Translations under genes and position numbers: made by a program
The notes under the pieces: generated by a model
The model's input: the letters and a program-made list of their open reading frames with translations, nothing else
Told to the model about the DNA's origin: nothing
The model's database searches: none
Shown here: piece by piece, positions 27,258 to 36,413 of the stretch
How the letters are laid out: the number at the start of each line of letters is the position of its first letter
Position numbering within the stretch: the stretch's first letter is position 1
Source of the DNA: G963662655 sp963666875
GTDB lineage: Bacteria; Cloacimonadota; Cloacimonadia; Cloacimonadales; JAIOQZ01
Assembly: GCA_963666875.2 (NCBI GenBank)
Contig: CAXXPU010000019.1
Span: forward strand, 62,001-126,000
Length of the DNA stretch: 64,000 nt
Direction of reading: 5' to 3'

Positions 27258-27746
27258 AATGTCATCCTTTTTCGAGATTTTCAGTCAGATTAACGAACAA
27301 TTCCATACCTTTTTACTTGTCAAGGATTTTGTCCCTCGACGGCACCCCTCAGACCAACTTCCGAAAAAGCTCCTCAAAGCCGAACAAATCCCACACAATA
27401 CCTGTTGAATATCAATGCTCGCAAACCGGATTTTCAGACCGATTTCGAGGCCCGAATATCGGAATCAGCCCGATGACTCAAGGCAGGTTTTTACGCGAGC
27501 GTTCAATTCATTTATGGAGCATCAGAAATTCGTGAACGATACTTTTTTTCCAGACACAAAAACGCTGAATACGATTTATCAATGCCACCCATATTGCTTA
27601 TTATCAGCATGTTAACATCTGAACGAAACCATTCATTTATTCGCGAATGAATAATTCACTAAGGATTTGCTTTTTTTCATTGACAGGCTTACCTGCCCTA
27701 CACTATTTGAGCCATAAATCGTTCAATAATCACGAAAAGGGGAATA
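27258..27746. other. 489-base intergenic region between divergent operons
   Basis: It separates galE (minus) from the TonB receptor gene (plus). The small open frames inside have no ribosome sites or recognisable products. I see a TTGACA on each strand near either end and nothing resembling a riboswitch, tRNA or repeat. Confidence 0.6.
27680..27709 (+). promoter_or_regulatory. Candidate promoter for the TonB-dependent receptor gene
   Basis: TTGACA at 27680-27685, an 18-base spacer and TATTTG at 27704-27709, 38 bases before the ATG. The -35 box is perfect; the -10 box is weaker. Confidence 0.45.
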
Positions 27747-30128
27747 ATGATGCGAAGATTCGCTATTAGTTTGATCCTGATGCTCATGTTCATCGCCGGA
27801 CTCGATGCTGCGACGATCAGTGGATACGTTATCGAGAAGAAAAGCGGAGAACCGATCATCTATGCCGCGGTGAGTATCCGCGGAACGAATTTGGGGCAAT
27901 ATACTAATAAAAAGGGCTATTTCATCATCAATTCCGTGCCGACCGGGAACATCGAAGTGATCGCCACGCAGATCGGCTATCGATATACATCGGAGATGAC
28001 GTTGGTGAAAAACCCGCAAGAAGAAATCTTCCTGAAACTCGAGCTTGACAAAGCCGCGGTACAGATCGAAGGTATCAAGGTAGTGGAGAAAGAGCTGGAT
28101 GACGAGATCAACACACGCGATATTCGAGTGGCAAACGTCGTTCAGACCAACAAAGAGATCAAGGAAGTGGTTGCCGTCGCGGAAGCGGACATCTTTCGCT
28201 CCATCCTGGCGCTTCCCGGCGTCACCCCGATTTCGGATTACTCTAACGGATTATACGTTCGCGGCGGCAGCGCTGATCAGAACCTGATCCTGCTGGACGG
28301 CATCGACGTTTACAACCCGTCCCACTTCGGCGGTATCTTCAGTACCTTCAATACGGACGCGGTGAAAAACGTGCAGCTCCTCAAGGGCGGATTCCCTGCC
28401 AAATACGGCGGTCGCCTCTCCTCGGTGCTCGACGTTACCAACAAGGACGGTAACCGTAAGGAGCACCACGGAATCGGGCGCATCAGCCTGATCAGCAGCA
28501 GCCTGACGCTGGAAGGGCCCTGGAAAATCTATGACGAATCGGGTTCGTACATGGCGTCGTTCCGAAGAACCTACCTCGAACTGGTTGAAGAATTGATGAA
28601 CCTCGATATTCCGAAGTATTATTTCTACGACGGACATGCCAAGCTGAACTGGGACCATTCGGACAGGGATAAATTCAGCTCCAGCGTTTACTTCGGCAAG
28701 GATATGCTCGATTTCGACTTCACCTTCGATATGAACATCGAATGGGGTAACGAGACCTGGAGTAATCAGTGGACGCATATCTTCAGTCCGCAGTGGTTCT
28801 CTCACATGATTCTTGCAGGCAGCCATTTCTATTCGAAGATGAAATTCGAAGTAGAAGCCGGTGAGAATACCCAGAGCTTCGATCGTCTCGACGATGTGTA
28901 CGACGTCTCGCTCAAGGAAGGACTCACCTGGAAACCGAACGAAGAACACATGATCGATATGGGATTGGATTACAAGTACCTCTATACCCTGTTCGACACC
29001 GACAGCAATACAAATATCGACGAGAACACCATGCCGCATGTGGATGTCACGTCATCCATCGCTGCGCTCTATATCCAGGATTCATGGAAGCTGGGACCGC
29101 TGTGGACGGTTCAGCCCGGACTCAGGGGAACATGGTGCCACAACGAACGTAACTACGGCAACGATCCCGCGTCGATCGACTACTACAGGTGGTCGCCGCG
29201 CTTCTCGCTTCGTTATCAGCTCGGTATGACCACGAACACCTATTTCTCGTACGGTCGCTACCACCAGTTCCTGAATCTGATCTCAACCGATGAATCCTCG
29301 CCGATGGACCTCTGGTTCCCCATCGATGAAACCATCGAACCCGGGCAATCGGATCACTATATCCTGGGCTTCAAGACGGAGATCAACGAAGAAATCGGCT
29401 TCGATATCGAGGCATATTACAAGGATTACAAGAACCTGGTAGCCTACCGCGCCGAAGTAGATTACGAGTGGCAGAACGACACCGGCACCCTCTCGGATGC
29501 GCTCAATTCCGGCGATGGCTTCTCGTACGGAACCGACGTCATGATTCGCAACGACTGGCTCGGTATCTCGGGGTTCGTAGGCTATACACTCGGCTTCACG
29601 AAGAAGAAAGTCGAGAGCACGAACCTCGATCCCGAAACCGGAGAACCGCAGTATTACTATCCGAAATACGACCGTACCCACCAGATCAACGTCGTGGAAA
29701 CATTCAGCCTGCTGAACGCCACCGGCAAGAAGCTCTGGAACGCCGACCTGCTCTTCGGAACCACCTATTCCTTCGGAACAGGCCAGCCCATGTCCAAGCC
29801 GGAACATATCTACTTCGAACCGGATACCGGCAAGACCGAATACTTCTACAGCTACAAGGACGGAACCCGACTTCCGGACTACTCACGCCTCGATTTGAGC
29901 ATCAAGATGCGCTGGGAGACGAAGCACATGTCGATCGAACCGTACTTCCAGGTGATCAACGTATTCAACCGGCAGAATGTCTATTCACGAACCTACGTAC
30001 CGGAATACCCCGATCTCGAAGATATTGAAGAAGGCGAGCAAGTCGATAAACTGGAAATCGGCTACACCACCGAAGACAGCTATCAGTTCCCGCGTATTCC
30101 GTTCGTCGGAATCAACATCGAGTGGTAG
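27747..30128 (+). CDS. TonB-dependent outer-membrane receptor with carboxypeptidase-like N-terminal domain
   Basis: A 793-residue outer-membrane transporter. Signal peptide RFAISLILMLMFIAGLDA; then a CarboxypepD_reg-like beta-sandwich (about 22-105, ISGYVIEKKSGEPIIYAAVSI), then the plug: YVRGGSADQNLILLDGIDVY followed by GGIFSTFNTDAVKNVQLLKG and GGRLSSVLDV at about 165-235, then the beta-barrel to the end. This N-terminal extension plus plug is typical of FCB-group receptors. The substrate is unknown. The next gene, a DUF4249 lipoprotein, starts 10 bases after its stop, a recurrent pairing in Bacteroidota. Ribosome site AAAGGGGA precedes the double ATG. Confidence 0.92.
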   Translation: MMRRFAISLILMLMFIAGLDAATISGYVIEKKSGEPIIYAAVSIRGTNLGQYTNKKGYFIINSVPTGNIEVIATQIGYRYTSEMTLVKNPQEEIFLKLELDKAAVQIEGIKVVEKELDDEINTRDIRVANVVQTNKEIKEVVAVAEADIFRSILALPGVTPISDYSNGLYVRGGSADQNLILLDGIDVYNPSHFGGIFSTFNTDAVKNVQLLKGGFPAKYGGRLSSVLDVTNKDGNRKEHHGIGRISLISSSLTLEGPWKIYDESGSYMASFRRTYLELVEELMNLDIPKYYFYDGHAKLNWDHSDRDKFSSSVYFGKDMLDFDFTFDMNIEWGNETWSNQWTHIFSPQWFSHMILAGSHFYSKMKFEVEAGENTQSFDRLDDVYDVSLKEGLTWKPNEEHMIDMGLDYKYLYTLFDTDSNTNIDENTMPHVDVTSSIAALYIQDSWKLGPLWTVQPGLRGTWCHNERNYGNDPASIDYYRWSPRFSLRYQLGMTTNTYFSYGRYHQFLNLISTDESSPMDLWFPIDETIEPGQSDHYILGFKTEINEEIGFDIEAYYKDYKNLVAYRAEVDYEWQNDTGTLSDALNSGDGFSYGTDVMIRNDWLGISGFVGYTLGFTKKKVESTNLDPETGEPQYYYPKYDRTHQINVVETFSLLNATGKKLWNADLLFGTTYSFGTGQPMSKPEHIYFEPDTGKTEYFYSYKDGTRLPDYSRLDLSIKMRWETKHMSIEPYFQVINVFNRQNVYSRTYVPEYPDLEDIEEGEQVDKLEIGYTTEDSYQFPRIPFVGINIEW

Positions 30129-30138
30129 AGGAGGAATC

Positions 30139-31080
30139 ATGAAATACATATACATCGTGCTCGCAAGCATAACCGTTCTCGCGATCCTTTCCTGCGAAGG
30201 ACCGACAAGTTCCGCACGCTACGACGAAGACCACTACTACATCATCGCCGGATCGCTCGAAGAGAATCAGCCTCTCAGCATCGACAACGCGATCTACGTC
30301 GGCAAGACCATCAAGCCTGGTGAAGACCTCCTGAGCGCTTACATCACCAATGCCGAGGTTACCATCACCGACGATCTGGGCAATTCGTATCCGCTCGCGT
30401 TCAGGATCAATTTCGGAAGTGATTTCGATAGCCTTAAAGTTGGCTATGTCAATGAAAACCTGATCCCACAGGCTGAGCATACCTATCGCATCGAGATGCG
30501 CGTCCCGAGCGAGCAGGACTCGACGGTTATCGATACCGTGTGGGCGGAGACCACCGTTCCCAAAGCTATCACTATCGACCTGGATACATGCTTCACCACC
30601 AACCCCGATTCCGTGGACAACTACCAGCTCGTATGGGAAACCGCCGGCTCGGATCATCCGATGATTATCCGCACTACCGACGGTGAAACAGTCTATCTCT
30701 ACTCTAAATTCTACTGCTTGGAAGAGTGGAACAGTGTACGAATGGTCAAACCACTCTTCGGTCAGGACACATTTGATGAAGAGGACGAATACGACGATCC
30801 CTCAACGCATTACCCGCGATTGATAACGAACTTCTCGGAGTACATGCCGGAAGTGGACGGCGAAGGCGGATACCGCATCTTCAATCCCTTCTATCAGGCG
30901 ATGATCGCGTTTTACGGTGCTTACGAGATCAAAATTTCGAGCATCGACGATAACTTCTACAAATACCTCTACAAGCCGGAGAGTAACTTCGAATACGGCG
31001 GAATCCACGGTGGATACGGCTACTTCGGTTCACGTAGCGGTATGACGATCTATACGACGGTTGTGGAAACGATCGAATAA
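30139..31080 (+). CDS. DUF4249-type lipoprotein partner of the TonB receptor
   Basis: A 313-residue lipoprotein. I take the ATG after GAGGAGG; the open frame extends upstream but overlaps the receptor gene without a ribosome site. The N terminus is a lipoprotein signal: a hydrophobic stretch, then LAILSC with the acylated Cys near residue 18. The mature part looks beta-rich (YIIAGSLEENQPLSID, NAEVTITDDLGNSY) and corresponds to the DUF4249 family that is commonly encoded beside TonB receptors in Bacteroidota. It probably sits on the outer membrane and helps capture or present substrate; the biochemical role of the family is not known. Confidence 0.75.
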   Translation: MKYIYIVLASITVLAILSCEGPTSSARYDEDHYYIIAGSLEENQPLSIDNAIYVGKTIKPGEDLLSAYITNAEVTITDDLGNSYPLAFRINFGSDFDSLKVGYVNENLIPQAEHTYRIEMRVPSEQDSTVIDTVWAETTVPKAITIDLDTCFTTNPDSVDNYQLVWETAGSDHPMIIRTTDGETVYLYSKFYCLEEWNSVRMVKPLFGQDTFDEEDEYDDPSTHYPRLITNFSEYMPEVDGEGGYRIFNPFYQAMIAFYGAYEIKISSIDDNFYKYLYKPESNFEYGGIHGGYGYFGSRSGMTIYTTVVETIE

Positions 31081-31102
31081 ACAAGCAGTCACAATCCTCT
31101 AT

Positions 31103-31134
31103 ACGCCTCGCTCGATCACGGGTGAGGCGTTTTT
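31103..31134 (+). terminator. Terminator after the TonB receptor/DUF4249 operon
   Basis: ACGCCTC at 31103-31109 pairs with GAGGCGT at 31124-31130, followed directly by TTTTT. It lies 22 bases after the lipoprotein stop. The rest of the interval to 31423 shows no gene or repeat. Confidence 0.82.
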
Positions 31135-31423
31135 CAGCCCAGGCTGTAGGCGCAAGTCTCCGAGCCCGACCACTGTAGCCGTCGATCTTCGAGCGGCGCA
31201 AGAGAGGCTCGCCTTTGAAGATTCGATTTATCAGACGCCGTCTGAAAATCACAGAGGTCGAGCGCTACGAGGGAAAAGGATGCAGCCAAGGGTGGCTGCG
31301 TACCACAATCAAGCCCTACAAGGGATTTGGAATGACGCCGATACACTGCGAACACCTCAAAACTTGACGGAAATTTCACCCTGAAAAGGATTGTGCAAAA
31401 TACGAAGACGATGTAAAGAATCT

Positions 31424-31822
31424 ATGAAAAAAACGAAAGTACCGCAGGACAAAACCTCGCTGGAGACGATCCGCGAATTGTGCTACGCGGTGGATGAGAA
31501 CGGGCAGTACACGAAGGTGCAGAGTTCCGGCTGGGAGGCCAAGGACACCGCGCTCAACTTGGCTTGGGAAGCGCTGAACGAGGAGCTGCGCCAAGTGATC
31601 GAAGAGGTTCGCGCCGGCAGGCTCAGTCCGCTGGCGTACTACCTGGCGAAGAACCAGATGGATGCGAAAATGCTCTCAGGCTACATCGGCATTCCATCCC
31701 GCAAGATCAGGAAACACACGATCCCGAAGCACTTCGACAAACTCGATGAAGCGACAATGCAAGCCTACGCCGGATTCTTCCGCGTGACGGTCGAAGAGCT
31801 GAAGCACCCGGTGATGCCATGA
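31424..31822 (+). CDS. Small protein with XRE-like helix-turn-helix C-terminal half
   Basis: A 132-residue cytoplasmic protein of unknown function. The ATG at 31424 is chosen although its ribosome site is weak; an upstream in-frame TTG has none either. Residues 1-65 are not recognised. Residues about 68-128 (LAYYLAKNQMDAKMLSGYIG then KLDEATMQAYAGFFRVTVEEL) have the spacing of a Cro/CI-type HTH: helix, short turn, IPSRKIRKH as recognition helix, and a final 'YA..F.V..EEL' helix. The stop overlaps the BtrH-like gene start by four bases (ATGA), so it is the first gene of that operon and may regulate it; this is inference. Confidence 0.65.
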   Translation: MKKTKVPQDKTSLETIRELCYAVDENGQYTKVQSSGWEAKDTALNLAWEALNEELRQVIEEVRAGRLSPLAYYLAKNQMDAKMLSGYIGIPSRKIRKHTIPKHFDKLDEATMQAYAGFFRVTVEELKHPVMP

Positions 31823-32820
31823 GAACCGCGTTTCATCACTACCAGGCAGCACACTGCGAAAGCGGTGTCACCACGGCGCTATTGCGGAATCTGGGGTTCG
31901 CGATCGAGGAGTCGCAGGTCTTTGGCATCGGCAGTGGTTTGTTCTTCAGCTATCTGCCGTTCCTCAAGGTGTACGGCATCCCGCTCATGACCTATCGTTA
32001 TCTTCCGGGCAGTATCTTCAAGTCATGTTGTAAGCGACTGAACGTCCCATTCACTGCGAAAACCTATCGCACGGCGAAGGAGGGTATGATCGACCTCGAC
32101 GGGCATCTCGACAGGGGGCACGCGGTCGCGGTGCAGACCGGCGTTTACTGGCTCTCGTACCTGCCGGAGAAACTGCGCTTTCACTTCAACGCCCACAACA
32201 TCGTCGTCATCGGGAAAGAGGGCAATCAATACGTTGTCAGCGATCCCATCCTCCAGGAACCGGTGTTGTGCAGCGCGGACGACCTCGAACGGGCCCGATT
32301 CGCGCAGGGTGTCATGGCGCCGAAGGGTAAGATGTACTACCCGCTGCGAGTCCCGGAGAAAATCGATCTCGCCCAGCCCATGAAACAAGGTCTGAAGAAG
32401 ACCTGCAAGCGGATGCTGGAAAATCCGGTGCCGTTTTTCGGTGTCAAAGGTATCCGCCATGTGGCGAAGAGCATGCGAAACTGGCAGGAGAAGCTCGGAA
32501 ATCGTCACGCGTCGCTCTACCTGGCGCAGCTCATCCGCATGCAGGAGGAGATCGGAACCGGCGGCGCAGGATTCCGTTTCATGTTCGCGTCCTTCCTGCA
32601 AGACGCCGCGAATAAGCTGAATATGCCCGTACTCGACGAATGCTCTCTCAAGATGACCGACATCGGCGATCTATGGAGAGAATTCGCGCTGCTGGCGGCT
32701 CGAAACTGCAAAGGCAGGGCCAAACCGGAGGAATCCTACGCAAGGCTTTCCGATATCGTCTTCGAATGCGCCGAACGCGAGAAAGAAGTCTATCGCCTCA
32801 TCCTGGGAGCGCTCCGGTGA
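31819..32820 (+). CDS. BtrH-like acyltransferase (BtrH N-terminal domain plus DUF4872-like C-terminal part)
   Basis: A 333-residue protein related to BtrH, which in butirosin synthesis moves an acyl group from an acyl carrier protein to an aminoglycoside. The papain-like N-terminal domain has the expected pieces: Cys13 in AHCESGVTTALLRNLG, His126 in HFNAHNIVVIG and Asp142 in YVVSDP. The C-terminal 170 residues are helical and match the DUF4872 position of BtrH. Context supports an ACP-dependent reaction: an ABC exporter and an acyl carrier protein gene follow in the same operon. There is no aminoglycoside gene nearby, so the acceptor is unknown. It overlaps both neighbours (ATGA upstream, TGATG downstream). 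Confidence 0.78.
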   Translation: MRTAFHHYQAAHCESGVTTALLRNLGFAIEESQVFGIGSGLFFSYLPFLKVYGIPLMTYRYLPGSIFKSCCKRLNVPFTAKTYRTAKEGMIDLDGHLDRGHAVAVQTGVYWLSYLPEKLRFHFNAHNIVVIGKEGNQYVVSDPILQEPVLCSADDLERARFAQGVMAPKGKMYYPLRVPEKIDLAQPMKQGLKKTCKRMLENPVPFFGVKGIRHVAKSMRNWQEKLGNRHASLYLAQLIRMQEEIGTGGAGFRFMFASFLQDAANKLNMPVLDECSLKMTDIGDLWREFALLAARNCKGRAKPEESYARLSDIVFECAEREKEVYRLILGALR

Positions 32821-33563
32821 TGAACGGCATCCACATCGAGGAGCTTCGCAAGAAATACCGCGGAGCGAGCGTGCCGGCTGTTGACGGGCTCTCGCTGCAT
32901 ATCAAGGAAGGCGAGATCTTCGGACTGCTCGGTCCGAATGGCGCCGGAAAGACAACCTCGCTGTCCATCCTCGCCGGACTCCTTCGGCAGGACGACGGCA
33001 CGATATATTATCAGAGAGACGAACATCGCATCGACATGCGTAACATGCGCAAGCGGATGGGCATTGTACCGCAGAACATCGCCCTCTACCCCACACTCAC
33101 CGCCATCGAGAATCTGCGCTTCTTCGGCTCCATGTACGGAATCGGCAAACACGACCTGAACCTGCGTATCGAGAACCATCTGAAACTGCTCGGACTGGAT
33201 CGCCATGCCGGCAAGCAGATCAAGACTTTTTCCGGCGGTATGAAGAGGCGACTCAATCTGCTCGCCGGCCTGCTGCACCAACCGGATATCCTCCTGCTCG
33301 ACGAACCGACCGCCGGCGTCGATGTGCAATCGCGGCACGTGATCCTCGAATTCCTGCAAAACCTGCGCAGTCAGGGCGCGACGATCGTCTATACCTCGCA
33401 CTACCTCGACGAGGCGCAAAGACTCTGCGATCACATCGTCATCATCGACAACGGCAGGAGAATCTCTTCCGGCAAGCCTGGCGATATGTTGTGCGAAAAT
33501 CCCGATTGCAACGACCTCTACGACCTTTTTCTCAAAATCACCGGCAGAGAGCTGAGGGACTGA
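32820..33563 (+). CDS. ABC transporter ATP-binding protein (ABC-2 exporter type)
   Basis: A 247-residue nucleotide-binding subunit. The start is the ATG overlapping the preceding stop (TGATG); the longer frame runs back into the BtrH-like gene. Motifs in order: Walker A GPNGAGKTT (about 40-48), Q-loop GIVPQNIALYPTL, signature TFSGGMKRR, Walker B ILLLDEPTAGVD and the H-loop VYTSHYLDEAQRL. The MxRRL-type signature and the downstream permease place it with ABC-2 exporters for lipids, glycans or drugs. It should pair with the permease that begins one base after its stop. Confidence 0.92.
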   Translation: MNGIHIEELRKKYRGASVPAVDGLSLHIKEGEIFGLLGPNGAGKTTSLSILAGLLRQDDGTIYYQRDEHRIDMRNMRKRMGIVPQNIALYPTLTAIENLRFFGSMYGIGKHDLNLRIENHLKLLGLDRHAGKQIKTFSGGMKRRLNLLAGLLHQPDILLLDEPTAGVDVQSRHVILEFLQNLRSQGATIVYTSHYLDEAQRLCDHIVIIDNGRRISSGKPGDMLCENPDCNDLYDLFLKITGRELRD

Positions 33564-33564
33564 T

Positions 33565-34797
33565 ATGCGACTCCTCGAATCGACCCGCAAAGAACTCCTC
33601 GTGCTGCTGCGCGACCCGGTCGGGCTGCTGGTGATCTTCGTGATGCCGCTGCTCTTCTTGCTCGTCATCACCCTCTTGCAGGACAACACCCTCAAATCCT
33701 TCCGCGAGACGCGCTTCGACGCAGCAATCATCAACCTCGACACACCGGAAATCGGCGCGCGCATCGACGAAGCCATCCGCAATTCGCATTACTTCGAAAT
33801 CGACGACAAGCACGGACTATCCGGTGAACAAGCACTGCGAAACGCCATCATGGACGGGAAATACGAGGTGGGCATCCTCATCCCGAAAGGCTTCGACGAA
33901 TCGATCCGCAAACGCACCGAATCCATCTTCCGGTCAACCGACAGCACCTATGCCGTGCCGGAGATCGAAATCATCATTGATCCCATGATCTGGACATCGT
34001 TCAAGCACGTGATCGAGCTTTCCATCGAAAAACTGGTCATGGAGATCGAGCGCGAATCGATGTTCGACAGTTCAAAAAAGATCATCCGACAAGTAGCGCC
34101 GGACGCCGTAATCGAGCTGCCCGACGCTGTACCGCTCTTCCACATCGGCCACGCATCCGCCAATCCGGCTCTTCCGCCCAATTCCAATCAGCAGAACGTA
34201 CCGGCGTGGACCCTCTTCGCCATGTTCTTCATCGCGTTGCCGCTGGCGGGTAACTTCATCCGCGAGCGCACCGACGGATGTTTCCAGCGACTTCTCACCA
34301 TCCCCGGAAGCATGGGTAGCTATCTTGGCGGTAAATTCATCGTCTTCATGGGCGTATGCACCATCCAGTTCACACTGATGATGCTGATCGGGCTATATCT
34401 GCTGCCCGTGCTGGGCGCGGGATCGATCGGACTCGGCAGCCATCCGTGGGCGCTCATCGTCACCGTCCTTTCCGCTGCCGCGGCAGCGACGGGATTCGGC
34501 ATCCTGATCGGCGCATTCGCGAAAACCTTCGACCAGGCGTCACTGACGGGCGCGTTTTCCGTGGTAATCCTTTCCGCGATCGGCGGCATCATCGTCCCGG
34601 TGTATGCCATGCCTGCTTTTTTCAGAAAGGTCGCGTTCCTTTCTCCGATGAACTGGGCGCAGGACGCTTTTCTGGCGATTTTCGTGCGTGACGCGGATTT
34701 GAAATCGCTTCTGCCGGAATTGATTCCGCTCTGGATCTTCTTCCTTCTCATCTTCGCCGTCTCGCTCTTCAGGCTGCGCCACACTTTAAATGATTGA
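33565..34797 (+). CDS. ABC-2 type transporter permease
   Basis: A 410-residue membrane subunit. One membrane segment near the N terminus (LLVIFVMPLLFLLVITLL), then a large extracytoplasmic region of about 180 residues with mixed charge, then five C-terminal segments (WTLFAMFFIALPLAG, FTLMMLIGLYLLPVLG, ALIVTVLSAAAAATGFGILIGA, SVVILSAIGGIIVPVYA and the last near 390). This is the YhhJ/YbhR-like layout of ABC-2 permeases. It starts one base after the ATPase stop, so the two form a dimer-of-dimers exporter. The likely cargo is the product of the neighbouring BtrH/ACP genes, which is inference from context. Confidence 0.88.
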   Translation: MRLLESTRKELLVLLRDPVGLLVIFVMPLLFLLVITLLQDNTLKSFRETRFDAAIINLDTPEIGARIDEAIRNSHYFEIDDKHGLSGEQALRNAIMDGKYEVGILIPKGFDESIRKRTESIFRSTDSTYAVPEIEIIIDPMIWTSFKHVIELSIEKLVMEIERESMFDSSKKIIRQVAPDAVIELPDAVPLFHIGHASANPALPPNSNQQNVPAWTLFAMFFIALPLAGNFIRERTDGCFQRLLTIPGSMGSYLGGKFIVFMGVCTIQFTLMMLIGLYLLPVLGAGSIGLGSHPWALIVTVLSAAAAATGFGILIGAFAKTFDQASLTGAFSVVILSAIGGIIVPVYAMPAFFRKVAFLSPMNWAQDAFLAIFVRDADLKSLLPELIPLWIFFLLIFAVSLFRLRHTLND

Positions 34798-34839
34798 CGA
34801 ACTTTTCAGGATTCATATGGTTGGTTATTGGAGATAAAC

Positions 34840-35112
34840 ATGATCAAAGAGCAGTTAAATTCAGAATTGAAGGCAATGATCGTCGAGGTCTGCAACCTGC
34901 AAGAGGTTGGTATCGGCGTCGATGATATCGACGACGACGCGATCCTGATCGATCCGAATGGCGATATCGGGCTGGATTCTCTCGACGCAGTCGAGATCGT
35001 AGCAGCCGTCGAAAAACGATACGGCGTACGGATTTCCAATTCGAACACCTCGCTGAAAATCCTGCAATCGATCAACACGCTTGCGGAATATATTACTGCC
35101 GAAAAGAAATAA
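34840..35112 (+). CDS. Acyl carrier protein
   Basis: A 90-residue phosphopantetheine carrier. The ATG follows GGAG (34830-34833) with six bases between. The attachment motif IGLDSLDAVEIV contains the serine that receives 4'-phosphopantetheine, within an acidic sequence typical of carrier proteins. It is unlikely to be the housekeeping fatty-acid ACP because no fab genes flank it and it sits in the BtrH/ABC operon, 42 bases after the permease stop. A dedicated carrier for the BtrH-like acyltransferase is the natural reading. Confidence 0.88.
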   Translation: MIKEQLNSELKAMIVEVCNLQEVGIGVDDIDDDAILIDPNGDIGLDSLDAVEIVAAVEKRYGVRISNSNTSLKILQSINTLAEYITAEKK

Positions 35113-35139
35113 TCACGTTTCGAGTAGTATCTTTTATCG

Positions 35140-36006
35140 ATGATAAGACTGATTACGATATTCTTGCTTGTTGCCGGCTTTACAGGGATCATCGCACAGG
35201 AAAAGGTGAAAGATATGGGTTACCTCGAACTCGATAACGCCAGAATCTACTACGAGATTTATGGCGAAGGCTCACCGCTTCTGCTCATCGCCGGTCTTGC
35301 ATCCGATTCCCAAAGCTGGCAGTCGATCCTCGAAGGGCTATCGAAGAACCATCAAGTCATCATCTACGACAACCGAACCACCGGAAGAACAACCTCCAGT
35401 GAAAGCGACCTCACGCTCTCGATCATGGCGAACGATGCAGTGAAACTCCTCGATCACCTGAAGATCGATAAGGCAGCTATCGCGGGGCACTCCATGGGCG
35501 GTATTGTCGGGATGAGAGTCGCATCGAAGTACCCTGATCGCGTCAACAAGCTGATTATCGCAGCTTCGCCCTTGAGGATCTCAGACCGCAACCGCATTCT
35601 ATTCGACGACCTCGGCACGATGCTGGATGAGGGTATATCAAAGAGAAGATGGTTTCGCAACCTCTTCTACTGGATTTTCACGCCCGGTTTCTTCAACGAT
35701 ACCCAGCTTGTCGATTCCGCGCTCGACTACGCGGTCGATTATCCTAATCCGCAATCCGACGAAGGCTTCAGAATGCAAGTCCATGCCATAAACGACTTCG
35801 ATGGAACGGATATCTGCCGCGAGATCCAGTGCCCGACACTCGTCGTAGCCGGAAGACTGGACATCATCTTCCCGATCGGCGATTGTCGCGAGCTGTCCGA
35901 GGCAATCCCGAACGCGACCTTGCATGTCATCGAAGGCGCGGCACATTCGATCCATTCCGAGAAGCCCTTGGAATTCGTAAAGGCGGTCGAGGACTTCCTA
36001 CACTGA
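35140..36006 (+). CDS. Exported alpha/beta hydrolase
   Basis: A 288-residue hydrolase with an N-terminal signal peptide (ITIFLLVAGFTGIIAQE), so probably periplasmic or secreted. The canonical fold is clear: oxyanion region LLLIAGLASDSQSW, nucleophile elbow GHSMGG (Ser), acid Asp in VAGRLDIIFP and His in GAAHSIHSEKP. It starts 27 bases after the acyl carrier gene and may be the last member of that cluster, for example an esterase or thioesterase acting on the exported product. That link is only positional; a general esterase is equally possible. Confidence 0.83.
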   Translation: MIRLITIFLLVAGFTGIIAQEKVKDMGYLELDNARIYYEIYGEGSPLLLIAGLASDSQSWQSILEGLSKNHQVIIYDNRTTGRTTSSESDLTLSIMANDAVKLLDHLKIDKAAIAGHSMGGIVGMRVASKYPDRVNKLIIAASPLRISDRNRILFDDLGTMLDEGISKRRWFRNLFYWIFTPGFFNDTQLVDSALDYAVDYPNPQSDEGFRMQVHAINDFDGTDICREIQCPTLVVAGRLDIIFPIGDCRELSEAIPNATLHVIEGAAHSIHSEKPLEFVKAVEDFLH

Positions 36007-36413
36007 TAACGTGTTCAATAGAGCACACCCTCGCCTCGAAACCGTACAGTTCTTCGAAACGAAACAAGTTTGAACAACTTTCCCAACCGAAATGGGCAAA
36101 CGTGGTTGCCAACGATAGCTGAATGTCCTGGAGATACCTCCCTTTTGTGAGGCTGTGCAGAAACAATGGAACCATTGAAGGTGCCTGACGTTTTCGTGTT
36201 TCTGTCGTAGGGGCAGGTCCCCGTGCCTGCCCTTCCCCTTCTACCAATCATCGTCAAACGCGACTGAACAATTGGGGAATGAGAAAGGGCAGGCACGGGG
36301 ACCTGCCCCTACGAAAAGAGAAAGGAATTTGCCGCCCTTTCCCACGATCTGAACAATAGGCACCGTTCTTGCAATAAGTACGTTCGAACAGTACGCAACA
36401 AGTTGGAGGAACG
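36007..36413. other. 407-base intergenic region carrying a palindromic repeat
   Basis: Apart from the family B palindrome at 36206-36313 I see no gene, RNA or terminator. The last 50 bases lead into the amidase gene, which has TTGGAGGAACG as ribosome site. Confidence 0.6.
36206..36313. repeat. Long palindromic repeat (family B), copy 2
   Basis: Perfect 29-base inverted arms (36206-36234 and 36285-36313) sharing the GTAGGGGCAGGTCCCCGTGC sequence of copy 1 at 8501, with an unrelated 50-base centre. The differing centres and lengths of the two copies are typical of dispersed non-autonomous palindromes. Confidence 0.88.

Noticed and set aside
26142..27293. 383-codon open frame opposite galE
   Set aside because: It is antisense to galE and the start of the 2-epimerase gene; the long open frame results from codon bias, not from a second gene.
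27317..27615. Small plus-strand open frames between galE and the TonB receptor gene
   Set aside because: They are 60-72 codons long, lack ribosome sites and have no recognisable motif.
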